A stretch of 64,000 nt of DNA from Diplocloster modestus (GCF_019042245.1 NZ_JAHQCX010000023.1:1-64000); one strand, 5' to 3'. Shown: positions 25,454 through 34,732, numbered from the stretch's first letter. Notes: generated from the sequence alone by a model not told the origin. Program-made: numbers and translations.

Positions 25454-26737
25454 ATGAGCAAAGAATATCGATTGGAGACAAAGTGCATCCAGTCAGGATG
25501 GAAACCTAAAAAAGGGGAACCCAGAGTCTTACCGATCTACCAGAGTACCACATTCAAATATGACACCACCGATGAAATGGGCAGGCTGTTTGACCTGGAG
25601 GATTCCGGGTATTTCTATACCCGTCTTCAGAACCCCACCAACGATTACGTAGCGTCCAAGATCGCGGACCTGGAAGGCGGAGTCGCTGCGATGCTGACCT
25701 CTTCCGGCCAGGCGGCTAATTTCTATGCGGTAGCCAACATCTGCCAGGCCGGTGATCATATCGTATGTTCCAGCACCGTATACGGCGGAACCTTTAACCT
25801 GTACGGAGCGACCCTGAAAAAGATGGGAATCGAGTGTACCTTTGTAAATCCGGATGCGGATGCAGAGGAGTTAAACAAGGCATTTTGTGAAAATACCAAA
25901 GCTGTAGTGGCGGAGTCGGTAGCGAATCCGGCCCTGGTGGTTCTGGACATAGAGAAGTTTGCTGGAATCGCCCATGCCCATGGGGTTCCGTTAATTATCG
26001 ACAATACGTTCCCCACCCCTATCAACTGCCGTCCCTTTGAATGGGGAGCCGACATCGTAACCCATTCCACCACGAAATACATGGACGGTCATGCAATGTG
26101 CGTGGGCGGCTGCATCGTGGACAGCGGGAACTTCGACTGGGAAGCCTACGCAGATAAATTCCCGGGACTGACCACTCCGGATCCTACATACCACGGTATC
26201 GTTTATACGCAGAAATTCGGAAAAGGCGCTTATATTACCAAGGCTACAGTCCAGCTCATGCGTGACCTGGGTTCCATTCAGTCCCCCCAGAACGCGTTTC
26301 TTCTGAATGTAGGCCTGGAGACTCTGGCCCTTCGTATGGAACGCCATTGCTTTAACGCGGGCAGGGTAGCGGAATACCTGGCTGGTCATGAGAAGATAGA
26401 GTTTGTCAACTATGCGGGGCTGCCCGGGGACAAATATCATGCGCTGGCACAAAAATATATGCCCAAAGGGACCTGCGGTGTCATCTCCTTCGGCCTGAAA
26501 GGCGGCAGGGAAGCGGCTATCCGGTTTATGGATCACTTACAGCTGGCAGCCATCGTTACCCATGTGGCGGATGCCAGAACCAGCGTGCTTCATCCGGCCA
26601 GCCATACGCATCGCCAGCTGAACGATGAACAGCTGCTGGAAGCCGGCGTGACTCCGGGCATGATCCGGTTCTCCGTTGGGATTGAAAATATTGAGGATAT
26701 CCTGGAAGATTTGGAGCAGGCTTTGGATTTTGCTTAA
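25454..26737 (+). CDS. O-acetylhomoserine sulfhydrylase / aminocarboxypropyltransferase
   Basis: 427-aa PLP enzyme of the Cys/Met metabolism family that makes homocysteine from O-acetylhomoserine and sulfide. The PLP lysine is about K208 in HSTTKYMDGH. LTSSGQAANF near 81-90 and the substrate-binding YTRLQNPTND near 55-64 are typical, and the long C-terminal half (HPASHTHRQL, IRFSVGIENIEDI) fits MetY rather than cystathionine lyases. The start follows GAAGGAGGATACA. It stands alone, with no other methionine genes adjacent. A methionine gamma-lyase role is less likely on length. Confidence 0.92.
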   Translation: MSKEYRLETKCIQSGWKPKKGEPRVLPIYQSTTFKYDTTDEMGRLFDLEDSGYFYTRLQNPTNDYVASKIADLEGGVAAMLTSSGQAANFYAVANICQAGDHIVCSSTVYGGTFNLYGATLKKMGIECTFVNPDADAEELNKAFCENTKAVVAESVANPALVVLDIEKFAGIAHAHGVPLIIDNTFPTPINCRPFEWGADIVTHSTTKYMDGHAMCVGGCIVDSGNFDWEAYADKFPGLTTPDPTYHGIVYTQKFGKGAYITKATVQLMRDLGSIQSPQNAFLLNVGLETLALRMERHCFNAGRVAEYLAGHEKIEFVNYAGLPGDKYHALAQKYMPKGTCGVISFGLKGGREAAIRFMDHLQLAAIVTHVADARTSVLHPASHTHRQLNDEQLLEAGVTPGMIRFSVGIENIEDILEDLEQALDFA

Positions 26738-27137
26738 ATTATACTGAACTAAGAGACGACCGACTGATGGAGAGGGGCCGGGCCTGATACCACCGGGAAT
26801 CCGGGGAACGAAACGGCCTGCCCTTGATTCGGGATGCCGGGGAAAAATTCTTATAGCGGAAAAAGCAACCGGATAAGCAGCTCCGGGAGCCTCTGGAAAC
26901 GGCGGGGATGCTTCTTCCTTTTGGAAAGGCGGTATAACAGTACAGACATTGGTGCCAGGTTTGAAAGTCTTGTAGCCGTTAGCATTATGTCTCTCTGGAC
27001 GGATATCACTAAGGACCACATGAAATTTTGACCTGGCAGCCTCTTAATTTTTCTGCATCGAGAGAGCGGTAGCCTCCGTGCTCATCAAGCTGAAGGAGGC
27101 GCTCTGCTTAAATCATCCGGTTTAAAACCATGTTCTA
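26738..27137. other. gene-free stretch with degenerate hairpins
   Basis: No credible gene. A GAGCG...GGAGGC-type hairpin lies near 27062-27105, and GC-rich segments near 26765-26850 resemble a decayed palindrome (repeated AATCCGGGG / GATGCCGGGG). It leads into gene remnants. Confidence 0.4.
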
Positions 27138-27299
27138 TCAAAATTTTTTTAGCAATTCTATATTCTCTTTGTATAAAAGCATAAATTGTTTTCGAAAATC
27201 TGCTCTTTCCGCATCAGAAAAAGCTTGAATCGCCAAACGCATTACACCCTCGCAGGACTGTGCAAGGAGTTCGAATGACTGAATATAATAGGCCATGTT
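27138..27299 (-). pseudogene. 3' remnant of an unidentified gene
   Basis: An open minus-strand segment encodes about 53 helical residues (MAYYIQSFELLAQ...KENIELLKKF) ending in a stop. Upstream the frame runs into the antisense of a histidine kinase fragment, so no proper 5' end exists. It may be the tail of a regulator effector domain; not identified. Confidence 0.3.
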
Positions 27300-27302
27300 G
27301 CG

Positions 27303-27680
27303 GTGGAGTTCCGAATTGCGGATACCGGTATTGGTATGAAACCGGAGTTTATGGAGCGGCTCTTTGATTCCTTTACCCGGGAACAGGACAGCCGGGTCAG
27401 TCAAATTGAAGGCACCGGTCTCGGCATGGCCATCACTAAGATGATCGTAGATAGTTGTTGGAAGAGATGGGAGATCAGGTAGAAATTGCGGAAAACGGGC
27501 AGGAATGTGTGAGACGCAGGTGACATTCCCATATTAACCATGACGGCGGACGCTTTTGTGGAGGATATTGAAATGGCCCGTAAGGCCGGTATGAATAGTC
27601 ATCTTTCAAAACCACTGAACATTCCGGTCATGCTGCGGGAGATACAGCGATTTCTCAGTCCAGAGAACAAATTGGAATAA
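27303..27680 (+). pseudogene. decayed hybrid sensor histidine kinase / receiver
   Basis: Translation from 27303 gives ATPase-domain boxes in order: ADTGIGMKPEF, FDSFTRE and EGTGLGMAITKMIVD, then a stop at 27480-27482. In other frames a receiver beta strand (LEEMGDQVEIAENGQE) runs to a stop. Then comes a receiver C-terminal half (PILTMTADAF, RKAGMNSHLSKPL) ending at TAA 27678-27680. The order matches a hybrid kinase with internal deletions and frameshifts; the N-terminal sensor and dimerisation parts are gone. Confidence 0.8.
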
Positions 27681-27723
27681 AAGAGTAATAAGATTAGACG
27701 GCTGCGGTTTTATAATAGGGTTC

Positions 27724-28851
27724 TTAAAAAACTATGGTAATCGTTGTACCCACACCTGCTGTGCTTTCCAGTCTGATATCACCGCCACAGCTCTCCGCAA
27801 TGGTCTTCACCACGGATAGCCCCAGACCAGAACCGGGAATTTTCTGGGAACGGGATCGATCTGCTCGGTAGAAAGGTTCAAAGACATGAGGAAGGTCTTC
27901 TTTTGAAATACCGATTCCCGTATCGGTCACTTGAATAACAGAACAGTTATTAATCTCAGAAAGAGTGAAGTCCACACTGCCTCCGGGGCGGTTATACTTG
28001 ACAGCATTTTCTGCCAGATTGAAAAGAAGCTGATAAAGAAGTGTCTGATCTGCATGGACGGCCTTGCATGTCCCGGAAATATTAAGAGAGACTTCGGCCA
28101 AATCAGCTTTACCTTTAAGTTCTGTGACAATCAGCTTCAAAAGCGGCAGCATCTCTACATAAGATTCAGCATCTTCTCCCGTATTTTTTGTCAGGGACAT
28201 GAGAGCGTCGACCGTTCCAACGAGGCGTTCCATACAGACTTTGGCGGCCTTTGTAAATTCCTGATAGTCCTGGATGGAAGGCTCGTCATCCATTTCAAGC
28301 ACCTGCAGAGAAGCCTTAAGAACTGCCAGAGGTGTTTTGAGTTCATGGGCGGCATTTGCGGAAAAATTTTTTTGCACTTTAAAGGACTCCTCTAATCTGT
28401 CCATCATGCTGTTAAAGGATGAGGTAAGCTGCAATACCTCACCGGCAGCCTCGGGCAGATCCACACGCTGATGGAGCTGCCCCTGATCGATAGCACGTAT
28501 AGAGCGGGTCAGGGTGGACAATGGCTGCAGGAGCCGTCCTGCAAGGTAATAAGTCAGTATAACAGAAAAAATGATGACGCCAAGCATAACAAGAAGACTT
28601 TGAATGGAAAACTGCTTTGTGGCCTCTTGGTAGGGGGAAACCGGGTCATTAAGGATGATCTCCCCAGGTGCGATCTCCGGCTTAGAGATTCTTTTTTCTG
28701 TAAGAGAATCCTTTTGCACGGTCTCTTCCCCCAGAATGCTGTAATAGCTTTGGGCGGAATAAATAGAATGGGCGGTGAGAATCAGGCAGGCCAGTGTTGC
28801 AACTATTCCTACCAGTAGTGTGATTTTGATTTGGAGCGGCCATTTATTCAT
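27724..28851 (-). CDS. two-component sensor histidine kinase
   Basis: 375-aa membrane kinase. TM1 is about 8-28, with a short extracytoplasmic loop of about 50 residues, and TM2 about 83-104. HAMP spans about 105-158. The phospho-acceptor is H169 in NAAHELKTPL, followed by N, G1 and G2 boxes (NLAENAVKY, VTDTGIGI, GSGLGLSVVK). The start overlaps the response-regulator stop by 4 bp (ATGA), showing translational coupling. It is last in the VTC-DUF4956-CotH operon, so it probably controls that operon. The signal is unknown. Confidence 0.93.
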   Translation of the reverse strand: MNKWPLQIKITLLVGIVATLACLILTAHSIYSAQSYYSILGEETVQKDSLTEKRISKPEIAPGEIILNDPVSPYQEATKQFSIQSLLVMLGVIIFSVILTYYLAGRLLQPLSTLTRSIRAIDQGQLHQRVDLPEAAGEVLQLTSSFNSMMDRLEESFKVQKNFSANAAHELKTPLAVLKASLQVLEMDDEPSIQDYQEFTKAAKVCMERLVGTVDALMSLTKNTGEDAESYVEMLPLLKLIVTELKGKADLAEVSLNISGTCKAVHADQTLLYQLLFNLAENAVKYNRPGGSVDFTLSEINNCSVIQVTDTGIGISKEDLPHVFEPFYRADRSRSQKIPGSGLGLSVVKTIAESCGGDIRLESTAGVGTTITIVF

Positions 28852-29534
28852 ATGAGTTCCTCCTCCTTTGCCATCCGGTATCCTTGTCCGCGCAGTGTAA
28901 TGATCAATCCGTCATTATCGGAAACACTGGATAACTTTTTCCGCAGAGAGGAGATATGGAATCGGAATGAATTGCTGAACGGGTCTGCCTCATTGTCCCA
29001 GACATGCTCAATAAGCTCCCCGGGAGAAATCGTTCTGTCCGGGTGCATCATTAAATATTCCAGAATGGAGTATTCTTTTTTGGTCAGTCCAAGCGGCGTC
29101 TTGCCCCAGAAAGCCTGTTTAGAAGCGGTATCTACCTGTAAATCGCTAAGACGCAGAGACGCGCTTTGAGCCTCTGTCTTTTGGCGTAGCAAGGCGCGGA
29201 TGCGGGCTTCCAGCTCAGCAAAGTCAAAAGGCTTGGTCAGATAATCATTACATCCGCCATCGAGTCCTGCAACCTTGTCCGGAACACTGCTCCGCGCAGA
29301 CAGGATGAGCACACGCATAGTCTTATCCTCTTCACGAATCCTCCGAAGGACCTCCATCCCGTCAAGTTTGGGCAGATTAAGGTCCAAAATAAGGAGGTCG
29401 TAATCATTAATGCTGTATTGCGCAAGAGCTTCCTCCCCGTCGTAGGCACAGTCTATGGCATAACCATGCTTCCTGAGCCCTTTGGCAATGGCTACCGATA
29501 ATAATTCTTCGTCTTCTATTAATAATAATCTCAA
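28848..29534 (-). CDS. OmpR/PhoB-family response regulator
   Basis: 228-aa regulator. The receiver domain (1-120) has the phospho-acceptor D51 in LLILDLNLPKLDG, acidic EDE at 7-9 and LTKPFDF. The C-terminal winged helix (about 130-225) has LTKKEYSILEYLMMHPDRTISPGEL and RFHISSLRKKL. It partners with the overlapping kinase gene. A direct repeat AATCTAA-N4-AATCTAA (11-bp period) upstream of the operon promoter is a plausible binding site. Confidence 0.94.
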   Translation of the reverse strand: MRLLLIEDEELLSVAIAKGLRKHGYAIDCAYDGEEALAQYSINDYDLLILDLNLPKLDGMEVLRRIREEDKTMRVLILSARSSVPDKVAGLDGGCNDYLTKPFDFAELEARIRALLRQKTEAQSASLRLSDLQVDTASKQAFWGKTPLGLTKKEYSILEYLMMHPDRTISPGELIEHVWDNEADPFSNSFRFHISSLRKKLSSVSDNDGLIITLRGQGYRMAKEEELI

Positions 29535-29616
29535 TTTTTATCCTTTCCGTGGATCTTTCAAGTATATCCTGCTGACAGCAGAATCTGGTGCAGATAGAAA
29601 TCCTTGTTCTTTTTTG

Positions 29617-31569
29617 TTATACCGTAACAGTATAGCACATTTTGCCAGAATCCTTAATTGGGTTTTCACCGATATCGTTACCATTTTCCGAACTATCCTC
29701 AGGCAGAGGTTTGACAATGTCTCCACTCTGTTCTTCTGAGGCCTGATCAGGAGCAGCGTCAGAAGGATCCGGCGTGTTTGTACCGGTCTCCGCACTGCCT
29801 TCTTCCGGCAGCGCCATTGTAATATCGCCGTCCGCCTCACTGGCAGCTTCCCTGACAGGTGGCTGTTCCGCCGTCGGTTCCGACGTATGAGCTGAAGATT
29901 CAGAGACAACACCAATGTCGCCTTCCTTTGTCATAGCATTCAAATCTATGGAAGAGCCATCGATAAGTGAAGCGGAATCTGCCTCCTGGCTTTCGATTGT
30001 GGAGGGAATCGTGCCGTTCAGCTGGCCGCGGATACTTTCGACTCTAAGTTTACAGAACTCTTTCAGCGTCTGTGTACCTTTCAGAAATTCGTCATAGTCT
30101 GCGAAGGCTGTAGGGTCTTTTTTTACATAGGATGAGATTAAATCCACATTTTTCTGGACCAGTCCATCAAAATACCCGCTTTCAAAGTATTCTGCAATAA
30201 AATAGCTGAGGGCCTGGTGATACATGTCTTTATACTTCTCATCACTGAAGATCCATGAGATCATAGGCCGGGACTGCATTACATCATCTCCCCCTGTTAC
30301 CGGCGAATCAATGGGGGCATTAATATAAGAGGTGGCATCATTGCCAACCTGTGCAAAATTCATCAGCATCCCGCCAAAAGAAAGATTATAATCCCAAGGG
30401 AGCATGGAAAGCGTTCCATTGTATTCACGCAGATAGTAGTTGTGTACAAGTACGCCGGTGTAACTGTCCCCGTTGACAAGAAAGTTATGGACGGCAAAGT
30501 ATTGGATTACTTCTTTTATATCCAGCGCCTCCGAGAGGTCTTTTTGTTCATTCAGTTTTTTAAGTGACTGGATCAGGCGCTTTTTATCCGCTTTACTTAC
30601 ATCTCCAAAAACGGAATTGTCAAAAATATTAGCATAATGTTCCGGGTCGTCATCGCTGTAAAGCAGCGATACATCTCCCGCATCGATGGTGCCGTCCACC
30701 TGCCCGGTATTGTTATCTGCCGCATTATCGTCTGCTGCCGCCCCGGGAACACTGGCCTTATCCGCTTCATTGCCGGAGGCTCCGTCCTCCGCGATGGGAG
30801 CTACTTGGTCTTGTGGTGCAGGGGTATCCGCTGTATCATTGGAAACTCCATCATTCAGCGCAATAGCGGCCACTTGATCCTGAGGTTCAGGGTTCTCCCC
30901 GTTCTCAGGAAGCTCCAGATCTTCTTCGCCGCCCATCCCAAATAAGTTTTCAATGTCGGGTTTATAAATATTCCCACGATCGTTTCCGTAATTACGCTGT
31001 GCAAAAGCATCCTCAATGCCTTCCACACCGAGATAAAGACCAAAGTCCCTGCCGTTTACTGTGATCCATATAAAACTTGTCAGCGGAGAACTCACCCCCA
31101 TTTTACGCATCATATCATAGGAAAGGTAGTCCATAAGATAAGTATTGTCCTGAATCAGATTATTTAATGCCAGCTTATCTAAACCGTAATAGGTTTTAGA
31201 CGGCTCATAGTGGTCAAATTCGACCTTAAAACTGAGTCTGTCAGAATCGGACTGAGAGACAGCAAAAAGTGACGAGGCCCCTTTCGGCCGGATAGCCACA
31301 TTTTTGATATTTTCGCCGTCAATTACTACGTTACAGGGGATATATTGCTTATCCAGAGCATTATCCAGCATATCCAGCCAATCCTTATCCTTGACGACGA
31401 TATCCAGTGTATGCACCCTGTCGGTATCGAACAGCCGTTTTGCATATGCCGGGTCTGCCGAGATCTTCTGAATGAATTGGGGGCCGATGCCGACAAACAG
31501 CATTGTAATGATAAGCGCGGCCGCTATGACGGCAATGCAGATACGGTCAATGTGTTTACTTTTACTCAT
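29617..31569 (-). CDS. CotH-family protein kinase, membrane-anchored
   Basis: 650-aa protein with an N-terminal anchor (about 10-30) and a CotH atypical protein-kinase domain (about 45-545): RLFDTDRVHTLDIVV, VAIRPKGASS, KLALNNL and the catalytic-region signature REYNGTLSMLPWDYNLSFGG. CotH kinases phosphorylate spore coat proteins in Bacillus. A low-complexity Ala/Asp/Asn-rich insert of about 90 residues (about 220-310), with the repeated PQDQVA(A/P)IA, interrupts the domain. A second acidic tail (about 555-640) contains another repeat (GDI-x3-LPE). It lies in an operon with VTC and DUF4956, a recurring association; the substrate is unknown. Confidence 0.88.
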   Translation of the reverse strand: MSKSKHIDRICIAVIAAALIITMLFVGIGPQFIQKISADPAYAKRLFDTDRVHTLDIVVKDKDWLDMLDNALDKQYIPCNVVIDGENIKNVAIRPKGASSLFAVSQSDSDRLSFKVEFDHYEPSKTYYGLDKLALNNLIQDNTYLMDYLSYDMMRKMGVSSPLTSFIWITVNGRDFGLYLGVEGIEDAFAQRNYGNDRGNIYKPDIENLFGMGGEEDLELPENGENPEPQDQVAAIALNDGVSNDTADTPAPQDQVAPIAEDGASGNEADKASVPGAAADDNAADNNTGQVDGTIDAGDVSLLYSDDDPEHYANIFDNSVFGDVSKADKKRLIQSLKKLNEQKDLSEALDIKEVIQYFAVHNFLVNGDSYTGVLVHNYYLREYNGTLSMLPWDYNLSFGGMLMNFAQVGNDATSYINAPIDSPVTGGDDVMQSRPMISWIFSDEKYKDMYHQALSYFIAEYFESGYFDGLVQKNVDLISSYVKKDPTAFADYDEFLKGTQTLKEFCKLRVESIRGQLNGTIPSTIESQEADSASLIDGSSIDLNAMTKEGDIGVVSESSAHTSEPTAEQPPVREAASEADGDITMALPEEGSAETGTNTPDPSDAAPDQASEEQSGDIVKPLPEDSSENGNDIGENPIKDSGKMCYTVTV

Positions 31570-31592
31570 TGCTTAAGGTTCCTTTCAGTTGT

Positions 31593-32264
31593 CTATCCCA
31601 TATAGTCGCCGTTGTAGCTTACTAACACAACATTTTCTACGCCCTCTAACACGAACATCTGATTAAGGAAATCCGTATGTTCATCTTTGAGACGGATTTC
31701 GTAATTGATCTCAATGTTGCCGCGTGTCACGGTCTTACTTTTGACTACGCATTTTTCCACCTCAGAAGCAAGGTATTTCCCCGCTTCTTTTTCCGCTTTC
31801 TGATCCGTACATCTTACGACTGCGATATAAGGCTGCGTATGAGACTTCCGGTTCACGAATATGAGCAGAACGATTCCAATCACGACACTACCGAATACAG
31901 CCAGAGGTATCATACCGGCTGCGAGCACGATACCGACAGCGATAGCCCAGAACATAAATGCAATATCCAGCGGTTCTTTTACGGCAGTACGGAAACGAAC
32001 GATTGACAGGGCACCGACCATACCAAGGGACAGCACAACATTACTTGTCACAGCAAGGATTACAAGCGTGGTGATCATAGTCATGGCAATCAGTGAGATG
32101 CCGAATCCTGAAGAATACATCACTCCGCTATAGGTCCTCTTATAGATCATGAATATGAAGAGTCCGACGCAGAATGCAAGAATGATTGCCAGCACCATAT
32201 CTATAATGGAAACACTGGCCACATTTTCTAAAAAGTTTGATTTAAAAATATCTTTAAATGTCAT
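31593..32264 (-). CDS. DUF4956 membrane protein
   Basis: 223-aa protein with about three to four membrane helices (about 20-40, 55-80, 108-140) and a C-terminal cytosolic domain of about 85 residues. The helices include VGALSIVRFRTAVKEPLDIAF, the recognisable DUF4956 core. It lies between the VTC polymerase and CotH genes with gaps of 40 and 23 bp. By position it may be the membrane partner or exporter of the polymer-making enzyme; this is inference. Confidence 0.85.
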   Translation of the reverse strand: MTFKDIFKSNFLENVASVSIIDMVLAIILAFCVGLFIFMIYKRTYSGVMYSSGFGISLIAMTMITTLVILAVTSNVVLSLGMVGALSIVRFRTAVKEPLDIAFMFWAIAVGIVLAAGMIPLAVFGSVVIGIVLLIFVNRKSHTQPYIAVVRCTDQKAEKEAGKYLASEVEKCVVKSKTVTRGNIEINYEIRLKDEHTDFLNQMFVLEGVENVVLVSYNGDYMG

Positions 32265-32304
32265 TGGTTTTACCTCTTTCTTTTTTGTTTAGTATAGTTT
32301 TCTG

Positions 32305-32979
32305 TTACCCGTAGATACGGCATGCGGCATATTTGGAAAATGCCCCGGCCTGACGGCTGCCTAGCTGTACGATATCCCGAATGATCTCCGGAAGAAATTC
32401 ATCGTATTTTACTTCCAATAGCGGCCCTTGTGTTCCGGCTGGAATGGTGACAGCCAAAGACGTTAGGGCCTGTACGCCATTGACCGTTCCGGTGCGGATA
32501 CCGCGGTCTAAAGTCACCCGGACATTCCCGGCAGTAAATATAAATGGCTCCCGGATGTAATCCACAATCGTTTTTGGCCGAAGCTGCTGATACTGCATTT
32601 TGGAAATAAGTTCTGCAAGCAGTGTTCTTTGCGGGGCTAGGTCAGGATAAATGCCTTCCAGAAGCAGCGCTGCCTCTTCCTGCGAGACCGCTGTGGTCTG
32701 TTTATGACTCAGGCCATTTAATTTACTCTTTTTTTCGAGGTTTATATGGGTAAGGTCACCGTTATAAAAGCGAATGCGGAATTTTTCGCGCGAATTGACA
32801 CCATCGATTTTTTCACGTAGTGCTTTGTCACCAGGTGTGTCAAAATATATGCTGCGGATATGGTATTCATTGTTTTCACCAACGTGTGAATCATGTAGCA
32901 GTACCGCTCGAAGCCTTGCCCTGACCGTCAGGTAATCATTGGGGCTTAATTGAAATTTGAATTCATGACGATATTTCAT
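32305..32979 (-). CDS. VTC-domain polyphosphate polymerase-like protein
   Basis: 224-aa soluble single-domain protein. Basic tunnel residues of the VTC fold are present: YRHEFKFQL at the start, SIYFDTPGDKALREK, EKFRIRFYNGD and INLEKKSKLNG, with acidic EVKYDEFLPE near 190. VTC polymerases make polyphosphate from ATP. It is first gene of a five-gene operon with DUF4956, CotH, regulator and kinase. The start follows AAAAGGAGAAGATAAC. Activity on polyphosphate is known for the family, not proven for these short bacterial forms. Confidence 0.88.
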   Translation of the reverse strand: MKYRHEFKFQLSPNDYLTVRARLRAVLLHDSHVGENNEYHIRSIYFDTPGDKALREKIDGVNSREKFRIRFYNGDLTHINLEKKSKLNGLSHKQTTAVSQEEAALLLEGIYPDLAPQRTLLAELISKMQYQQLRPKTIVDYIREPFIFTAGNVRVTLDRGIRTGTVNGVQALTSLAVTIPAGTQGPLLEVKYDEFLPEIIRDIVQLGSRQAGAFSKYAACRIYG

Positions 32980-33015
32980 GTGGTGTTATCTTCTCCTTTT
33001 CTACAAGATAAACAG

Positions 33016-33051
33016 ATCATAGCAGAATGTATGTTAGATTAAGTTTAGATT
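33016..33051 (-). promoter_or_regulatory. promoter and candidate response-regulator site of the VTC operon
   Basis: On the minus strand TATGAT (33021-33016) serves as -10. A direct repeat AATCTAA with an 11-bp period (complement TTAGATT at 33034-33040 and 33045-33051) replaces the -35, as in OmpR/PhoB-activated promoters. Confidence 0.6.
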
Positions 33052-33289
33052 TTGAAAGAGGCTATATAATTCCGGAATCTGGAAGAAGGCATAAAAAAAC
33101 AAATGACTGATATAAAAAGAGAGAATTCAGCTTTGTCATGCGATAATAAATGATATAAAAGATAATTCGTTTAACAAGCAGTTCATAATTAGGAGAAGAA
33201 TAGCTGAGAAAAGAATCTTATAAAGTTAAATGTCCAAAAGAGATAATATTTGGTGATCCGCCTGTATAGAAATATAGAATTTCCATATA

Positions 33290-33334
33290 CTAAACAAAAA
33301 AGAACCATGGTAAAAAGTGGTTCTTTTTGTTTAG
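33290..33334 (+). terminator. strong hairpin with T-run before tepA
   Basis: CTAAACAAAAAAGAACCA pairs with TGGTTCTTTTTGTTTAG around a short loop, 16 bp before the tepA ATG. With no gene just upstream on this strand it may be an attenuator or a minus-strand element. The rest of 33052-33289 is AT-rich without features. Confidence 0.6.
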
Positions 33335-33349
33335 AATGGGAGGTCCAAC

Positions 33350-34168
33350 ATGGGAGAATATCTTGAGGCAAATTGGAATAGCAGAGGAACAGAAAGTATG
33401 ATAGACCGGGCGGATGGGAATCAAAAGGATGTATCTTCAAAAAACAAACCGGACAGGCAGAGTGAAAGCCGCGATGAGAAAAAAGACCAGGAATTAAAGA
33501 AAGAGCAGGATCAGGAACAGCTGATCCGGGAAGCGGGACAGATGACTTTGGATGAAAATGCCAAAAACTACAAAATCCATCTGTTAAGCATCATCGGTGA
33601 AATAGAAGGGCATGAGTGTCTGCCAGCCAACACCAAGACGACCAAATACGAGCATGTGCTGCCCCAGCTGGCCGCCATTGAGGACAGCCAGGAGATCGAA
33701 GGTCTTCTGGTCATCATTAATACCGTGGGCGGAGATGTGGAAAGCGGCCTGGCGATCGCAGAAATGATCGCATCTCTGAGTAAACCCTCCGTATCCCTGG
33801 TTCTCGGAGGCAGCCACTCCATTGGAGTCCCATTGGCGGTAGCTACCGAATACTCTTTCATCGTCCCGACTGGCACAATGATCATTCATCCGGTTCGGAT
33901 GACCGGGATGGTAATCGGAGTCCCGCAGACCTACGATTACTTTAAAAAGATCCAGGACCGTATCGTAGGTTTCATCGCCTCTCACTGCAATACCACAGAA
34001 GACCGTCTGGAACAGCTCATGATGGAAACCGGAATCCTCACAAAGGATGTGGGAACTATCCTGGTAGGTTCCCAGACCGTAGATGAGGGAATCATTAACG
34101 AAGTCGGAGGAATTAAAGAAGCCATGGCAAAATTATATGCCATGATTGAACAGCGGCGGGGGAGTTGA
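33350..34168 (+). CDS. tepA: ClpP-like serine protease, TepA type
   Basis: 272-aa homologue of B. subtilis TepA/YmfB. A charged, disordered N-terminus (1-60) precedes the ClpP fold (about 75-255). The nucleophile Ser is about 157 in GGSHSIGVPLA, preceded by INTVGGDVESG. It lies upstream of uppP and spoIIIE, in keeping with the B. subtilis tepA-spoIIIE neighbourhood. The start follows GGGAGGTCCAAC. In Bacillus it has been tied to protein translocation and degradation of small spore proteins; the role here is inferred. Confidence 0.9.
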   Translation: MGEYLEANWNSRGTESMIDRADGNQKDVSSKNKPDRQSESRDEKKDQELKKEQDQEQLIREAGQMTLDENAKNYKIHLLSIIGEIEGHECLPANTKTTKYEHVLPQLAAIEDSQEIEGLLVIINTVGGDVESGLAIAEMIASLSKPSVSLVLGGSHSIGVPLAVATEYSFIVPTGTMIIHPVRMTGMVIGVPQTYDYFKKIQDRIVGFIASHCNTTEDRLEQLMMETGILTKDVGTILVGSQTVDEGIINEVGGIKEAMAKLYAMIEQRRGS

Positions 34169-34193
34169 GGAAGGGCCGGGATGAGGAAGGGCC

Positions 34194-34476
34194 GGGATTG
34201 GAGGGAAAGGACGGGACCGGGCCGAACCAGGCGGGAACTCCCGCGGGGCCAAATCACTTCGACCGGACCTAAGAACAGCTAACTCCGAAGACAGGAGAAC
34301 CTCTTATTAGCAGGGCCTGGAACAAACTCGCCAAAAGGCGGCTCGGACAGTGTTCCAGACCCTGCGAGGTTCTCCTGCCTTCTGCGTAAGCCGTTCTAAG
34401 GCCCGGTCTCAAGTGATTTGGCCCCGCGGGAGTTCCCGCCTGGTTCCGCCCGGCCCCGTCCTTTCCCTCCAATCCC
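34194..34476 (-). repeat. 283-bp inverted repeat, family A (IR-5)
   Basis: The outer arm GGGATTGGAGGGAAAGGACG... pairs with its complement ending AATCCC. The core (about 34249-34422) read on the minus strand carries the family A internal-loop motifs CTTACGCAG and CGGAGTTAG and the apical CACTGTCCGAGCC...GGCGAGTTTG. It lies between tepA and the orphan gene. Confidence 0.92.
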
Positions 34477-34614
34477 TGCGTTACATAAGGCCCTTTTCTG
34501 TGTTCTGCAGGCTGCGGAGATGTTATACCCATCCCGGCTCTTGTTTATCGCCCCTTCATGGTAAAGCTGGTCATGAATGGTGATTTTGACCTTACCGTAC
34601 AGAAAGTAAACCAT

Positions 34615-34643
34615 TTGACATTACTGTACAGGAATACTAGAAT
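34615..34643 (+). promoter_or_regulatory. promoter with flanking direct repeat
   Basis: TTGACA at 34615-34620, a 17-bp spacer and TAGAAT at 34638-34643. The -35 lies in the second of two near-identical repeats (TTTGAC-TTAC-GTACAG, starts 29 bp apart at 34585 and 34614), which may be an operator. Confidence 0.65.
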
Positions 34644-34732
34644 AAAAGAATATTTAAAAATAATTCTTTCATATTTATAGTTCAGGATTCTAAAAAGAGA
34701 TCCAGGCAATACAGTAATCATGGGGTATTTAA

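Noticed and set aside
26834..27031. 65-codon plus-strand frame and a 160-codon minus-strand frame over the same gap
   Set aside because: No ribosome site, no family likeness and low-quality composition.
34269..34614. Open frames over the gap between tepA and the orphan gene
   Set aside because: Same cause: they run through the family A palindrome and have no ribosome sites.
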